DNA from: Mermis nigrescens
Taxonomy: Eukaryota; Nematoda; Enoplea; Mermithida; Mermithidae
DNA length: 64,000 nucleotides
Direction of reading: 5' to 3'
NCBI GenBank assembly: GCA_036768485.1
Contig: JAVLUZ010000020.1
Span: forward strand, 186,001 to 250,000
In this document: positions 49,899 to 60,227 of the stretch, piece by piece
Numbering within the stretch: position 1 is the stretch's first letter
Layout: each line of letters begins with the position of its first letter
Notes under the pieces: model-generated
What the model was told of the DNA's origin: nothing
What the model saw: the letters and a program-made list of their open reading frames with translations, nothing else
Databases searched by the model: none
Position numbers and translations under genes: made by a program

Positions 49899-51910
49899 TA
49901 CTAGCATGGAAAAATGCTCCGATGGAACAAAAACGGCAAACATACATGGGATTACGGATTATTGAGAATGTAAAGGGAGTTACAAGGAAAAAACTACCTA
50001 TGTATATGCCTGAAGTCGCAAAATCTATTAAAAGTCAGACTTTCTCTGAGCAACGCAAAAAAATCGAAGAATATTCTGCGGCCTGCAGATTGAAATAAGT
50101 CATTGAACTGAAAAAGGATTGAAAAAGCAGCAAGTTAGCTATGTATGCAGTAGCTATGGGAAAGTAGATGGAGTAAACAAGGAACGACTTTGTAAGCCAA
50201 TTGAATGAAATAGCAAACAAAAACGGATTCGGGACAATCAAAGACATTGTTGGTTTAAAGCAGTAGGAAACGCGCAAGCTTACGTGAAGCAGACTACGGT
50301 TAGGTACACTTTCATGCCCGCAACGAGTGTGTGCACTCAATCTATTGACGCCAGGTTTGCTTGCAATAATGCTCATCATAACAAAATAAAACATTGCACT
50401 TAGTTTTTTATTAATCACGATACGAAGCAAGTCAGCTTTGCAACTTTAAAGCAAATTACAAAAAGTATACATTTCAGATCATATTTATACACTCTTATGT
50501 GAAACATTGAAAATTATTCAAAGACGGTTACGTTTTTTGAGAGGCCGCTAAATTTAGCTCGATTTTTTTGCGTTGCTTAGAGAAAGTCTGATTTTTAAGA
50601 TATTTTGCGACTCTAGGCATTTACATTGGTAGCTTTTTTCTAGTCCCCCTCCTTTAACATCATTAATAATCCGTAATCTCAAGTATATTTGTCTTTTTTG
50701 TTCCATCGGAGCATTTTTCTTTGCAAGCACCCTACTTTTAATTAGCATGATTTGAGTAGATCGGGCAAGTAAACACACACGGTAACATGCCGCAATAATG
50801 AGAGCAGCCCAAGAACGCGGGAAAAAATATTGTTCTTAACATCAGCATCATGTTTTTCTAAACAAGACAACCGTACCTTATTTGAACAGATCAAAGATTT
50901 TCAGCATAACTGTACGCTACTATTGGGTGTAAAGAACACTTTACACTCAGATTTGTAATCCTGACGTTACATGGAACATTTAGAAAAAGTTAAGCTTCTG
51001 CAACTCTTTGGAACTTAAATTTAATTTTCAGCGTAAACTTGACACAACTACTGGGTGTAAAGACAACAAAGACAACGGTCTGATTCGTAATTCTGACCGT
51101 ACGGAGCACATTTTGAAAGAAAATTCACGTTTTACAATGGTCTGGAAGTAAAATAAATTTCTAGTGTAAATTTTATACATTAACCCTAGTAATACTATGG
51201 GTAGTAACGCCGTTCTAGTGCGGCAGTTTTTTCACGTTTTCTTGGCGAATTTAGGGTCTTATGAGCTGAAATTGAAAATATTCTATTTTTTTGGCCGTAG
51301 AATTGTTTTTTTCAAGCGCCAGGAAAGCAATTCCATTCAGTTTTTGAGAATTTCGATATTTTTTGCTTTTGACTGAGCTGATCCGCATGTAGTGATATTT
51401 TTGTCCCTAAACTATTTACTGTAGCGCTTTATAAACGATATGTAAGCAGTGTTGCTAGATTGGTAGTTTTGCACGCACGTTTAGGTAGGTACTATCTATG
51501 CAATACTAGAACTCCGATGGAGCGGTTGCGATAAAATATTCCAATCAGCAGCTCTGCGGTGCCAATGTTATTGATTTTTAGTCACGTGACTTGCCGCCAT
51601 ATTGTATTTCCAAAGATTTTCATCCCTTATTTTTAGCAGTAAAACTAAAAATTATGAAAAACAAGGTATATTTTTGTGCTCAGCGTACTGAGAGCTTTCA
51701 GAATTGTATACTTTTATTGCATAATTTGAGTATGAACTGCGTTCTAACCCATGGGAGATTAAGATATGCTCAACCCATGGTATTAGCAGGGTTAACAATA
51801 AAAGAATAGTGCATATTTTACACAGCTACTATGCGAAGAGAAAATTAAAGTCAGATTCGTGATTCTAACCTTACTAAGAACATTTTCAAAAAAGATTTAG
51901 CTTCCGCAAG
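49899..51910 (+). repeat. element B, second copy, left part
   Basis: Inverted arms at 49899-50083 and 50543-50731 match those at 14677 and 15270. The following TTTACAC-rich body (50880-51890) has blocks such as CTACTGGGTGTAAAGA. It is interrupted at 51911 by an insertion that ends at 56281. Confidence 0.75.
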
Positions 51911-51926
51911 TAGTGATGTAAAAGAT

Positions 51927-52090
51927 CCAGATTTTTATCCAGATCCAGATCCAGATAAAGATCGGGTTCAGATTTTCAGGCAGATCCAGATCCAGATCAG
52001 ATAACCAGATCAGAAAATAACCAGATTCAGATCCAGATCGTTTTGCCAGATCAAAATTTAGAAAGATCCAGATACAGATCCAGATCCGGA
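51927..52090 (+). repeat. AGATCC-rich degenerate simple repeat, left
   Basis: Many copies of CAGATC/AGATCC with short interruptions. The block from GATAAAGATCGGGTTC to AACCAGATCA recurs in the same orientation at 56125-56200. Confidence 0.85.
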
Positions 52091-52181
52091 TAAAAATATT
52101 TTTTGTGCAGCAATTTGTATTGCTAAAAAAGGAGGGCGTAAAGCGCCCAAGCCCACATCGATTGGGGGTCTCAAATGGTAG

Positions 52182-52443
52182 GCACACGTGGGCGCGGGGG
52201 GGTGGGTTTGGGTGTGTGCACCCCCAGAAGTTGGAATACCCCCCAGAAGTAAAAATACCCCCAGATTTCAATTTTTGAAATTTTTTTCCTTTTTTAGCGA
52301 TTTTTTGACGCCACTGGATATGCTTGAATGGTGTTTTTTCGCCATACAACCACTTTTAAGACCATTTTTTGAACTTTGAAAATTTTTTCATCCTCCCAGA
52401 AATTTTTTCACACCCCCCCAGAATTTTGGTGCTGCCCACCTAT
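52182..52443 (-). mobile_element. family-1 hAT-like MITE
   Basis: Ends GCACACGTGGGC and GCCCACCTAT; flanks ATGGTAGG and GGTGGCAG are only partly alike. Confidence 0.82.
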
Positions 52444-53234
52444 GGTGGCAGGACTAATATAACAGCCCCCAGTAGGGTCTTGTGCAGAGCCGAGAAAAAT
52501 TTGTATTTTAGAGCTTTTACATAAAAATATGAGTAAAAATTGTCTAAAAAGTAAAAACTCGCAAGTTTAGACTTTTACCAATGGGCATGAAATTGAGGCA
52601 TGAAAAATGTAAAAATTATTACAACAGCTTGAATTGACAACTTTATAAACAAAATGGCAATAAATATCCACAGGAACGTGAGATGTCTGGAATTTGGCAA
52701 CATTGTGGTTAAACAGGAGAAACAAATGCTTCTTTCTATCGCTTGTAAGAAAGAAAGGGTGTATTATTTCAGAGGGATATCACTGTCAAATAAACAAACA
52801 ATACATTTACCTAACAACACAAAATGCAATACTATGAAGAAACCTGCTTAATTTCAATTCAACAAAGAAAAACGCTGTTAAAATTCATGAAAAATGACAG
52901 ATGCACCTACTAAAACTATGCATGTGCAGCATAGAAATTCTGGGGGTCATTAAAATCAATTTTTTTTCAAACATCAAAAAGCGATAAACATGGCCCATGG
53001 GCACTAAAAACATTTCTTTTAGACGTTTCTCGATGTCGCGCATCCACTGAAAAAACTTTCAACAGAAATTTTCGAAAAAATTCAAAATTTTCCCATTTTT
53101 AGGCAAAAAAGTGTCTTAAAGGTCAATTCTGATAATATGTGAAAAACAATACATTTTTATCACTAAAGTTACTTTTCTGCAGAGCTTCAAAAATTTTTCT
53201 GAAACTAAAAAATTATGGGGGTCAGCGGCACTTT

Positions 53235-53640
53235 TAGGTCACTCTGGGGGAGGATCAGCACGGATCTGTGTGGGGTGAAAACCCCAGCAGACCTCTTCCC
53301 CATCCCCGCGTGCATGAGTGATGTCTCAACAGCCCCACCAGTCCCAACAGCCCCACGGTCCCAACAGCCCCACCGTTTCAACAGCCCCACCAAAAATCCT
53401 AACAGCCCCACCCGTCCCAACAGCCCCACTCGTCCCTAGGTCATTCTGGGAGAGGATCAGCACGGATCTGTGGAGGGGGGTGAAAACCCCCAGCAGACCT
53501 CTTCCCCATCCCCGCGTGCATGAGTGATGTCTCAACAGCCCCACCAGTCCCAACAGCCCCATGGTCCCAACAGCCCCACCGTTTCAACAGCCCCACCAAA
53601 AATCCCAACAGCCCCACCCGTCCCAACAGCCCCACTCGTC
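53235..53640 (+). repeat. ~202-bp tandem duplication spanning the left junction of FB-5
   Basis: TAGGTCACTCTGGG at 53235 recurs as TAGGTCATTCTGGG at 53437, followed in both by GAGGATCAGCACGGATCTGT, the CCCCGCGTGCATG junction and the same order of array units. The duplication therefore happened after FB-5 insertion. Confidence 0.85.
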
Positions 53641-55999
53641 CCAACAGCCCCACCAATCCCAACAGCCTCACCAATCCCAACAGCCCCACCAATCCCAACA
53701 GCCCCACCAATCCCAACAGCCCCACCAATCCCAACAGCCCCACCGTTCTAACAGCCCCACCTACCCAGCAGCCCCAGCAGTAATCCTCACCATTACTGCA
53801 ATCGCTATTATACGATATAATAAAATCAGGCAATATTAATTTTTATGAAAGATATTTTTTGACTATTCTTTGAATTCCTATATTTCATCAAGACCATAAA
53901 CGAGTGTGCAGGTTTACATTTTCAGAATAAGTCTACCTGAGAAACTGGTACACCTGCCAGAATTGAAGCTTCAGCATTTGTGCGCAATCCAGGATTTTGC
54001 CTCATTCGAGTAATCTCGCAAGATTGGATTCCTGCTCATTATCGTCTACTCTACACTGCCAGAAAAAAATGAAAAATGTTCTAGTGAAAAAACGAAAGAT
54101 AAGTGTTAAAATTAAATGAAAATCAAAACTTTCACGCTAATCTGCTTTAGAATAGCCAGAAAATGTGAATTAGCGTAGTTTTTACGCTATTTTCACATTC
54201 ATACCAGTTTTGAGGTCAATTTTTGGCTCAAAACTCCTTCTCCAGACCGGTAGTGCTGTGCATCTATGATTATAACAGTGGGGCAGTTGGAAGCAACATT
54301 GGCAGCAAACAAATTCTGTGGGTCTGGTAAAGTGACTTGTAGGTCACAATGCTGTTTGGGCTAAGGCCATTAGGCCAGTACTCAAAATGCCAAGTGACTT
54401 CATTGTACCAAAATTTATTTTTGGTAGACTTTATACCATTCAGTTTCCCACTAGGGATGACTGGGTAAAATCTAGAGTGAATATTCTCTCGCCTCCTGGA
54501 ATTGTCTGCTACACTGATGGATCACGCTCTGTGAATACCTCAGGCGCGGGCATCTATTTCCAGAACTTAAAACAGATGCGGTATTTTACCTTAGGCAGTA
54601 TGTGTACTGTCTTTCAGGCAGAAATACTCGCTATTTTACAATGCTGCCGTAGCAGAGAACTGATGGCCCTCAGAAATGAGAACATCTTTATCTGCTCTGA
54701 CAGTCAATCTGCTCTGAAGTCACTTCTATCTCCAAAAGTGTCTTCAAAGCTAGTTCTCGAGTGTGTTCTTGCTTTGCAAGAACTCTCGCAGGATAATAAT
54801 GTCAAATTATTATGGGTCCCAGGTCACTGCGGCATTGAGGGCAATGAATTTGCGGATCATGCTGCAAAAATGGGATCAGCACATAAACATGTTGGCCCAG
54901 AACCGGTAGTTGCTGTCTCCAGAGCTGTTGCTAAGGCTGACATCAACAGCTGGGTCAGGGAACAACATGTTCAATACTGGAGTGAGCAAAAGACTTGTCG
55001 TCAGGCCAGATCCTTTATGGAAAGGCCATGCAAGAAAACAGCCAGCTCCTTGATCAGCTTAGGTCGTAAGCTGCTTAAGACAGTTGCTGGTCTCTTAACT
55101 GGACACTGTCCCCTCAACAGACACCTATGTATGTACTATTGGGGTTTCTGATAACCCCAATTGCGCAAAATGTCTGCTCACAGAAGAGGATTCTATCCAC
55201 TTCCTTTGTCACTGCCCTGGGTTTGATAAGTTGAGAGCTAGGTTCTTCCATGCTCCAAATATTGAACCCTCGGCCGTTTTACAGGAGCCTGTTACCCAAC
55301 TTTTGAAGTTTATTAAAGCCTCAAAACGTTTGTGCGACTAGCTCTCAAAAGTTTCTGTGGGGTACACAATGGGCTTCTTAGCCTGCGTGAAGGGCTTGCG
55401 CCCACCCCTTTATCACTATCACACTATCACTGGTAAAGTGACCAAGAAATGTGCTAAAAGTAGAATTCTGGGGTCTAACATAATTTGGGGGATCTCCAGA
55501 ATTTCGGGTTAGGGGAATTAAGCTCTAAACATCTCTTCTTCCCTCCACGCTTATGTGTGCTTAGGACAGTGCGACTGTTGGAAGGGTGGACTGCTGGAAT
55601 GGTGGAACTGCTGGGAATCGGTGAGGCTCTTGAGACTGGTGGGGCTGTTGGGATTATTGGTGGGGCTGTTGGAACGGTGGGGTTGGTGGGACTCTTGGGA
55701 TTGGTAGGGCTGTTGGGTTTGCTGGGGTTGTTGGGATTGGTGGGACTGTTGGGATTATTGGTGGGGCTGTTGGGACGGTGGGGCTGTTGGGACTGGTGGA
55801 GCTGTTGGAATTATTGGTGGGGCTGTTGGAACGGTGGGGTTGGTGGGACGGTGGGACTCTTGTGATTGGTAGGGCTGTTGGGATTGCTGGGGTTGTTGGG
55901 ATTGGTGGGGCTGTTGGAATTATTGGTGGGGCTGTTGGGATGGTGGGGCTGTTGGGACGGTGGGGCTGTCGGGACTGGTGGGGCAGTTGAGGCACAATC
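53317..55999. mobile_element. foldback-like element FB-5 with 18-bp CCCAACAGCCCCACCAAT arms, carrying an RNase H pseudogene
   Basis: The right duplication CGTGCATG is at 56000-56007. The left one is present twice, at 53309-53316 and 53515-53522, because a ~202-bp block that includes the flank and the first array was tandemly duplicated. The left arm (to 53775) is in CCCAACAGCCCCACC orientation and the right arm (55565-55990) is inverted. Read inward, the right end is GATTGTGCCTCAACTGCC, and the left is AGTGATGTCTCAACAGCC. The interior contains the retrotransposon fragment at 54387-55341, either captured or inserted later. Confidence 0.8.
54387..55341 (+). pseudogene. 5'-truncated non-LTR retrotransposon: RNase H and C-terminal zinc-knuckle region of ORF2
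   Basis: The open frame at 54387-55151 encodes a type I RNase H domain. All four catalytic acidic residues are present: D44 in YTDGS, E79 in FQAEI, D105 in CSDSQ and D157 in FADHA; the WVPGHCGIEGN motif at 143-153 is also intact. A one-base frameshift at about 55135 (after HLCMYYW) ends the frame early. In the next frame the family tail continues: GVSDNPNCAKC, then HFLCHCPGFD, a C-X2-C...H-X2-C-X-C-type zinc knuckle, ending at TAG 55339-55341. The reverse transcriptase and endonuclease are absent. The arrangement is that of Jockey/I/R1-type elements of arthropods. The fragment lies inside a foldback element (53317-55999) and is almost certainly not functional as a transposon. Confidence 0.85.
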
Positions 56000-56109
56000 C
56001 GTGCATGTAAGGCTACAACTAATTAGATAACCTACCTACAGTAAATCGTAAAACAGAAATAATACCATCGTACAAAAACAACTTTCTGATCTGTTTAACC
56101 AGATATAAC

Positions 56110-56275
56110 TTGACTAAACAGATCCAGATCCAGATAAAGATCGGGTTCTAATTTTCTGGCAGATCCAGATCCAGATCAGATAACCAGATCAAAAAAATAA
56201 CCAGATCCAGATCCAGATGATCTGGATCTGGATCTGAATCTGGATAAAAAGATCAGATCCAGATGATCTTTTACA
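56110..56275 (+). repeat. AGATCC-rich degenerate simple repeat, right
   Basis: Companion of 51927-52090. Its distal part flips to GATCTGGATCTGGATCTG, giving a local inverted repeat just before the terminal inverted repeat. Confidence 0.85.
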
Positions 56276-56281
56276 TCACTA

Positions 56282-56700
56282 CTATTAAGCCGAAAGTAGC
56301 TTTTAAGACGTAGTATATTTCTGCTGGAATAAATTTCTTATGACTCATAACCGGAGTTGTTGGCCGACAAAAAACTGGCCAAAATGTGTTTTTTCACCCT
56401 CAGATTCTTTACGCTCTTTACTCATACACTGCCACTCTAAAAAATAAACAAATTCTTAAAAGAATTAAGAAAATATCGCATTGAGATTAGTCATTTGTCT
56501 ACAATTTAAAAAAAACAGACTAAACAAAATGCAAAACTGAGTTAGAAAAGTCGTGTGACCGACTAAAATTTTGAATAAATTATATGTTATAACGTTACAG
56601 CAAAACTTTACAAGCTCTTTACACACCGGATAGACGTGTAAAAAATAAAAAAGCTGCATAGAATGTTTTATTGTACGCGCTAACGCGCTACCTATGAAAA
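56282..56700 (+). repeat. element B, second copy, right part
   Basis: Resumes the B sequence after the insertion: CTCATAACCGGAGTT, TTTTTTCACCCTCAGATT and TTATAACGTTACA match 18090-18370 in order. Confidence 0.7.
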
Positions 56701-56752
56701 GACTCTTCAGCAGTGTGTTACGTAATGTGAATTTTTATTACGTACTAGCAAA

Positions 56753-57360
56753 TATGGCGCTTTATTGCCCATTTGCTGAGAGCAATCTTCTTTGCGAATA
56801 AGTCGCTTCGCTCCCCATTTGCAAAATGCAGAAAATTGTCTAGAAATTCATATTTGTTATTGTCTTATAATGTGATATTATTCTAATTTATTTCTCCAAA
56901 ATTTTACTGCTTTCTCTTCTCTAACTCTATAATATTCATTGTTTGGCACCTCTCAGTCTTACAATCAATGTCAAAATATCATTAAGAAGCTACGGTTGCC
57001 TTTCGCTCGACATATTGAATCATAGTCTGTTTTCACACAAGTTTGGGCATAAATTTTAAAATCCATGTCCGACAATAAGCAGACAGATTGCAATTATAGC
57101 ATTGATTTGATATATTATTATCGTAATCCGTCAGCTTGCTTTCGACAAAAATTCTTGAAATTAATGCTCAAACTTATGCGAAACAAAGTATAGTTGTAAA
57201 TCACCATGCTCCCCAAAATGTTACATTTCAGCTAAGCAGATTTCTTTGATTACTTCACAACGACTAATTTTATCTTGCTTATTTATTATTGTTTCCTGCT
57301 TCCTTTTTATGCCCACACGACAATTAGAAGGCATTGTAACCTGCGCAAAAATTTTTGTCC
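56753..57360 (+). pseudogene. decayed copy of the 25.4-kb membrane-protein gene
   Basis: This stretch aligns by eye with 25480-25810. It keeps the segment reading GTCGCTTC..CCC.ATTTGC, the run TTTGTTATTGTCTTA (third quarter of the gene) and, at 57240-57345, the last transmembrane segment with CAATTAGA(A/G)GGCATTGTAA. It lacks a piece corresponding to the DMYTDMM loop, carries an insertion of nearly 300 bp at about 56950-57235, and has several stops, so it cannot make the protein. Homology runs on past the gene end to about 57560. Confidence 0.6.
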
Positions 57361-57678
57361 TCATTTTGAACTAATGCAAAAAGCTTCGTGCAAAAATATC
57401 CGATTGAAGCAGAAATATTTGAATTTGTATTAGCATTTTCGAAAGCCGCGCCTTTGCTGCTTTCGGTTGGTTTACATCAAATTGCACGCTCGCCAGTTTG
57501 CACCATCAAAAACGGTTCTTAATTTGATATTTTGACTTGCTGCGAGCTCGCTGAGTTTGAAGCACACAAGTTAGGTAAAAAAATATCGCTTCGTGACCTT
57601 GCATATGTGGCAAACAGGGTTGCCAAGTGGGGGGGTTCCCCATTTTTAGGGATTTTTTGAGGCCGTTGGAGGCATTTT

Positions 57679-58032
57679 TTAGCGATTAGCGTTTTTTGCA
57701 CCTATGCTTAACCATTGGCTGGGGTTTTTTTTAGCTAGATTGAGGTGAAAATTTGGGGTCTTTTGACAAGAGCACTTGGAACAAGAACACCTGGCGGCAA
57801 ACAAACCAAAGGTCTCATAGGGCAAATTGTAACAAAAAATCGCCAAAACTTTTTCATGAGGGGTCCACCGGGGTCTTTTGGATCCGAGGGTCCAAACTAG
57901 CAGCAGACTCATGCGTTTTCGTAACTTTTGTGCTCTTGGATGATCCTTGTTGATTAAAAGATTGCTTTCGAGAATACTCTGTTGATTTAATAAAAAATTA
58001 TTTAGGCACAACAACAACAATGCTAGCGCCAT
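57679..58032 (-). CDS. small hypothetical reading frame with signal-like N terminus (117 aa)
   Basis: The frame begins MALALLLLCLNNFLLNQ, a hydrophobic start resembling a secretion signal, and contains a Cys-rich patch (CSCSKCSC) near its end. No known family is recognised, there is no visible splice evidence, and the 3' half overlaps low-complexity T-rich DNA. A chance frame is as likely as a gene. Confidence 0.15.
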   Translation of the reverse strand: MALALLLLCLNNFLLNQQSILESNLLINKDHPRAQKLRKRMSLLLVWTLGSKRPRWTPHEKVLAIFCYNLPYETFGLFAARCSCSKCSCQKTPNFHLNLAKKNPSQWLSIGAKNANR

Positions 58033-58477
58033 CAGCTTTTTTATCCTTTGTATTATTGCGCTGAAGTGGCTTGTGATACAGGCGGATCAGATTTGCTCAG
58101 CAATTACTGGCCAACTAGTGTCAAAACCCGGATTTCCCGTTGGGGTCGAAACGACCACAGTTCGACTGTACGAACTGTGCGCGACTGATTCATCAGATCA
58201 AGGAGGTATGTAGGTACTATATAGGAAGGTTGTCTGGCAATGACGTGCTTTTCATAGGACTATGACTGTATTGAATTTTTGAACTCACAGCATTGAAGCC
58301 AGTTCATTTTTAGCTTGAATTTTGCTAAATTACCTAATTTTATATCAGCTGCTTCCCGAGGAATTGCCAGTTATGTGTGTACGAATAATTAAGGGGTGAA
58401 AATAATCAATGTTTCTGGAGTTGAATAGGGATTCATCACCTGATATCTGGCTTTAAAATTTAAGATTGGCAGAAAAA

Positions 58478-58786
58478 TTAATAAAAAAGCGTTCCATTTT
58501 CACTGGTGCGATAAAGATTCACGAACTCATCTTGTATGTAGGTATTTCTATAATATATTTCTCTTTTTGCCTTAATTATTAAATTAAGATTTTCTCCATA
58601 GTTTGCAAGAATACGGATTTTTACCCCAAAGTAAACTTTACATAACTGGCAATTGCTCATGAACCAGGCCAATAGAATATGATGAAGTTTAGCAATTTCA
58701 GCTGAGTCGGAAGGATCTACGATGTCATAAAGGTAAAAAAGCTCTATAATGAAAATTCGATAAAAAGCTACCTTTTTGTCAGACAT
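58478..58786 (-). CDS. small hypothetical reading frame (102 aa)
   Basis: An ATG-started frame beginning MSDKKVAFYRIFIIELFYLYD is open for 102 codons in unique AT-rich DNA next to the SINE-like palindrome. No domain is recognised. It has hydrophobic stretches near the N terminus and around SNCQLCKVYF. An open frame of this length occurs by chance in AT-poor stop contexts, so this is listed only as a candidate. Confidence 0.15.
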   Translation of the reverse strand: MSDKKVAFYRIFIIELFYLYDIVDPSDSAEIAKLHHILLAWFMSNCQLCKVYFGVKIRILANYGENLNLIIKAKREIYYRNTYIQDEFVNLYRTSENGTLFY

Positions 58787-58919
58787 CCCTATAGACGCAT
58801 GTGATGACAGTGTATTTTATCGAATCTAAAGAAAGTGTATTTTTGGCCTATTGGCAGTCACATAAAACAATAATAATGCTTTATTCAAACCCGTAGGTAC
58901 AATACAATGTTAAGAATAA

Positions 58920-58959
58920 TACGCAACGTTTCGACAGTTATACCTACCGTCGTCGTCAG
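58920..58959 (-). ncRNA. hammerhead-like motif in the left palindrome arm
   Basis: Same 40-base sequence as 60228-60267 on the minus strand, within the copy that keeps the tRNA-like head. Confidence 0.4.
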
Positions 58960-59146
58960 GCTCTTACAGAATATAAGAAGTTGTGGGCACCAGGAATTGA
59001 ACCTTACCAGCTAAGTATCATTTATTTCTAAAGTCTGCGCTTTCAACAACTGAGCTTCACTGGTAGAACCGCAGACTTTAGAAATAAATGATACTTAGCT
59101 GGTAGGCTCAATTCCTGGTGCCTAACTTCTTATATTCTGTAAGAGC

Positions 59147-59185
59147 CTGACGACGACTGTAAGCATAACTGTCGAAACGTTACGT
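59147..59185 (+). ncRNA. hammerhead-like motif in the right palindrome arm, degenerate
   Basis: Keeps CTGACGA, GAAACG and CGTA, but stem II reads GACTGT, which no longer pairs well with ACTGTC. Confidence 0.25.
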
Positions 59186-59705
59186 ATTATTCTTAACATT
59201 GTATTGTACCTACGGGTTTGAATAAAGCATTATTAGTATTTTATGTGACTGCCAATAGGCCAAAATACACTTTCTTCAGATATGAACCAGTCACAAACAT
59301 TTAGAAGTCAGTTATCTTATCGAATGTTTGAGGTGCTTCACAGCTGAAAGACTGTTGAACCAGACATGTGCTGCATAGAAATTCTGGGCAACTGGAACCA
59401 AAAAAATTAATATATAGGCTTTTCTAGGCCTGAAAACGATGGATAAGCGTCAAAAACATCATTTTTGACGTTTCTGACCATGCGATGCTCTATCTTCCTG
59501 GAACATAGAGAGATAACAAAATTTGAATAACTATTTGGTTGAAAAAAAAATTTCTGCAAAACGAGTGGCGCGAAGTGCCGAAAATCTGACTCTTTTGAGT
59601 AAACAGATGGTTGAAAACGCTCAAATTAGCACCTTTCCTACGAATTTTTAGGAAAATTACGAAGTATGGCGGAGGTGGGGTAAGAGAATTTTTGGGATGA
59701 AAACC

Positions 59706-59971
59706 ATAGGTGGGCGGTACAAAAGTTCTGGGCGAGCTCAAGATTTTTTCAAAGGTCAAAAAATGGCCTTAAAAATGGTGGTTTGGCGAAAAAAACATAA
59801 TTTTTCAACGTTTCTAATCAAGCAATATCCATTGGCATCAGAAAATTGCGGAAAAAAACAGAAAAAATTTCAAACATAGAATTTTGGAAAGGGTATTTCG
59901 TCTTCTCGGGGGGGGGGTATTTTAATTTCTGCAGGGTGCATACTCCCAACCTTACCAACGCCCAGGTATGG
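59706..59971 (+). mobile_element. family-1 hAT-like MITE, tandem-array unit 1
   Basis: Exact duplication TGAAAACC at 59698-59705 and 59972-59979; begins ATAGGTGGGC, ends GCCCAGGTATGG. The target is a family-3 repeat. Confidence 0.92.
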
Positions 59972-60054
59972 TGAAAACCTTTCTGAAGGTGGAACCCCCA
60001 TACATCAATGATTACGCTACTGACCCCCGCAAAATGCTACAGGCCCAAGGAATG

Positions 60055-60205
60055 AAGTTGTGGGCACCAGGAATTGAACCTTACCAGCTAAGTATCATTT
60101 ATTTCTAAAGTCTGCGGTTTTACCAACTGAGCTTCACTGGTAAAACCGCAGACTTTTTAGAAATAAATGATACTTCAGCTGTAAGGCTAATTCCTGGTGC
60201 CCACA
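60055..60205. repeat. tRNA-like hairpin of array unit 2
   Basis: GGCACCAGGAATTGAACC through TTTACCAACTGAGCTTCACTGG and back to TTCCTGGTGCC; arms of about 64 bp around a 12-base loop. The minus strand contains A-box-like and B-box-like sequences. Confidence 0.75.
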
Positions 60206-60227
60206 ACTTCTTATATTCTGTAAGAGC

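Larger units (their letters stand above)
51911..56281. mobile_element. nested insertion with 17-bp inverted ends and AGATCC-rich arms
   Basis: The left end reads TAGTGATGTAAAAGATC and the right end is its exact reverse complement. Both ends continue into AGATCC/CAGATC-rich simple repeats (51927-52090 and 56110-56275) that share the sequence GATAAAGATCGGGTTC. It contains a family-1 MITE (52182-52443), a family-3 piece (52920-53300) and foldback element 53317-55999. No 8-bp target-site duplication was found (TCCGCAAG versus CTATTAAG). Its position inside a B copy shows that it arrived after B. Confidence 0.6.
58825..59280. repeat. 456-bp palindrome made of two head-to-head tRNA-like SINE copies
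   Basis: Arms of about 215 bp are near-exact reverse complements around a short loop (ACTGAGCTTCAC) at about 59053. On the minus strand the left arm starts GAAGCTCAGTTGG (like a pol III A box). After 42 bp it has GGTTCAATTCC (one mismatch to the B box), then a body with a hammerhead-like motif, GAATAAAGCATTATTATT and a shared tail. The right arm lacks the A-box end. A tRNA-derived SINE is the likeliest origin, although the cloverleaf is not intact. Confidence 0.7.

Noticed and set aside
50035..50430. 131-aa frame on the minus strand in element B with a hydrophobic stretch
   Set aside because: Its 5' end is in the inverted arm and the other B copy has only a shorter broken match (14813-14998). 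It might be a remnant of an element protein, but this cannot be supported.
53318..53839. Ser/Gln/Pro-rich repeat 'proteins' (SQQPHQ, NSPTNP) on the plus strand and LLGLVG on the minus
   Set aside because: All three frames are open through the same 18-bp array; this is a foldback arm and has no start context or unique sequence.
55485..55995. GLLGLVGL-rich frame resembling a membrane protein
   Set aside because: It is the inverted arm of the same foldback element.
59060..59125. A functional tRNA gene
   Set aside because: A-box-like and B-box-like sequences are present, but the D and T stems and acceptor do not pair properly, and the sequence lies in a repeated palindrome.
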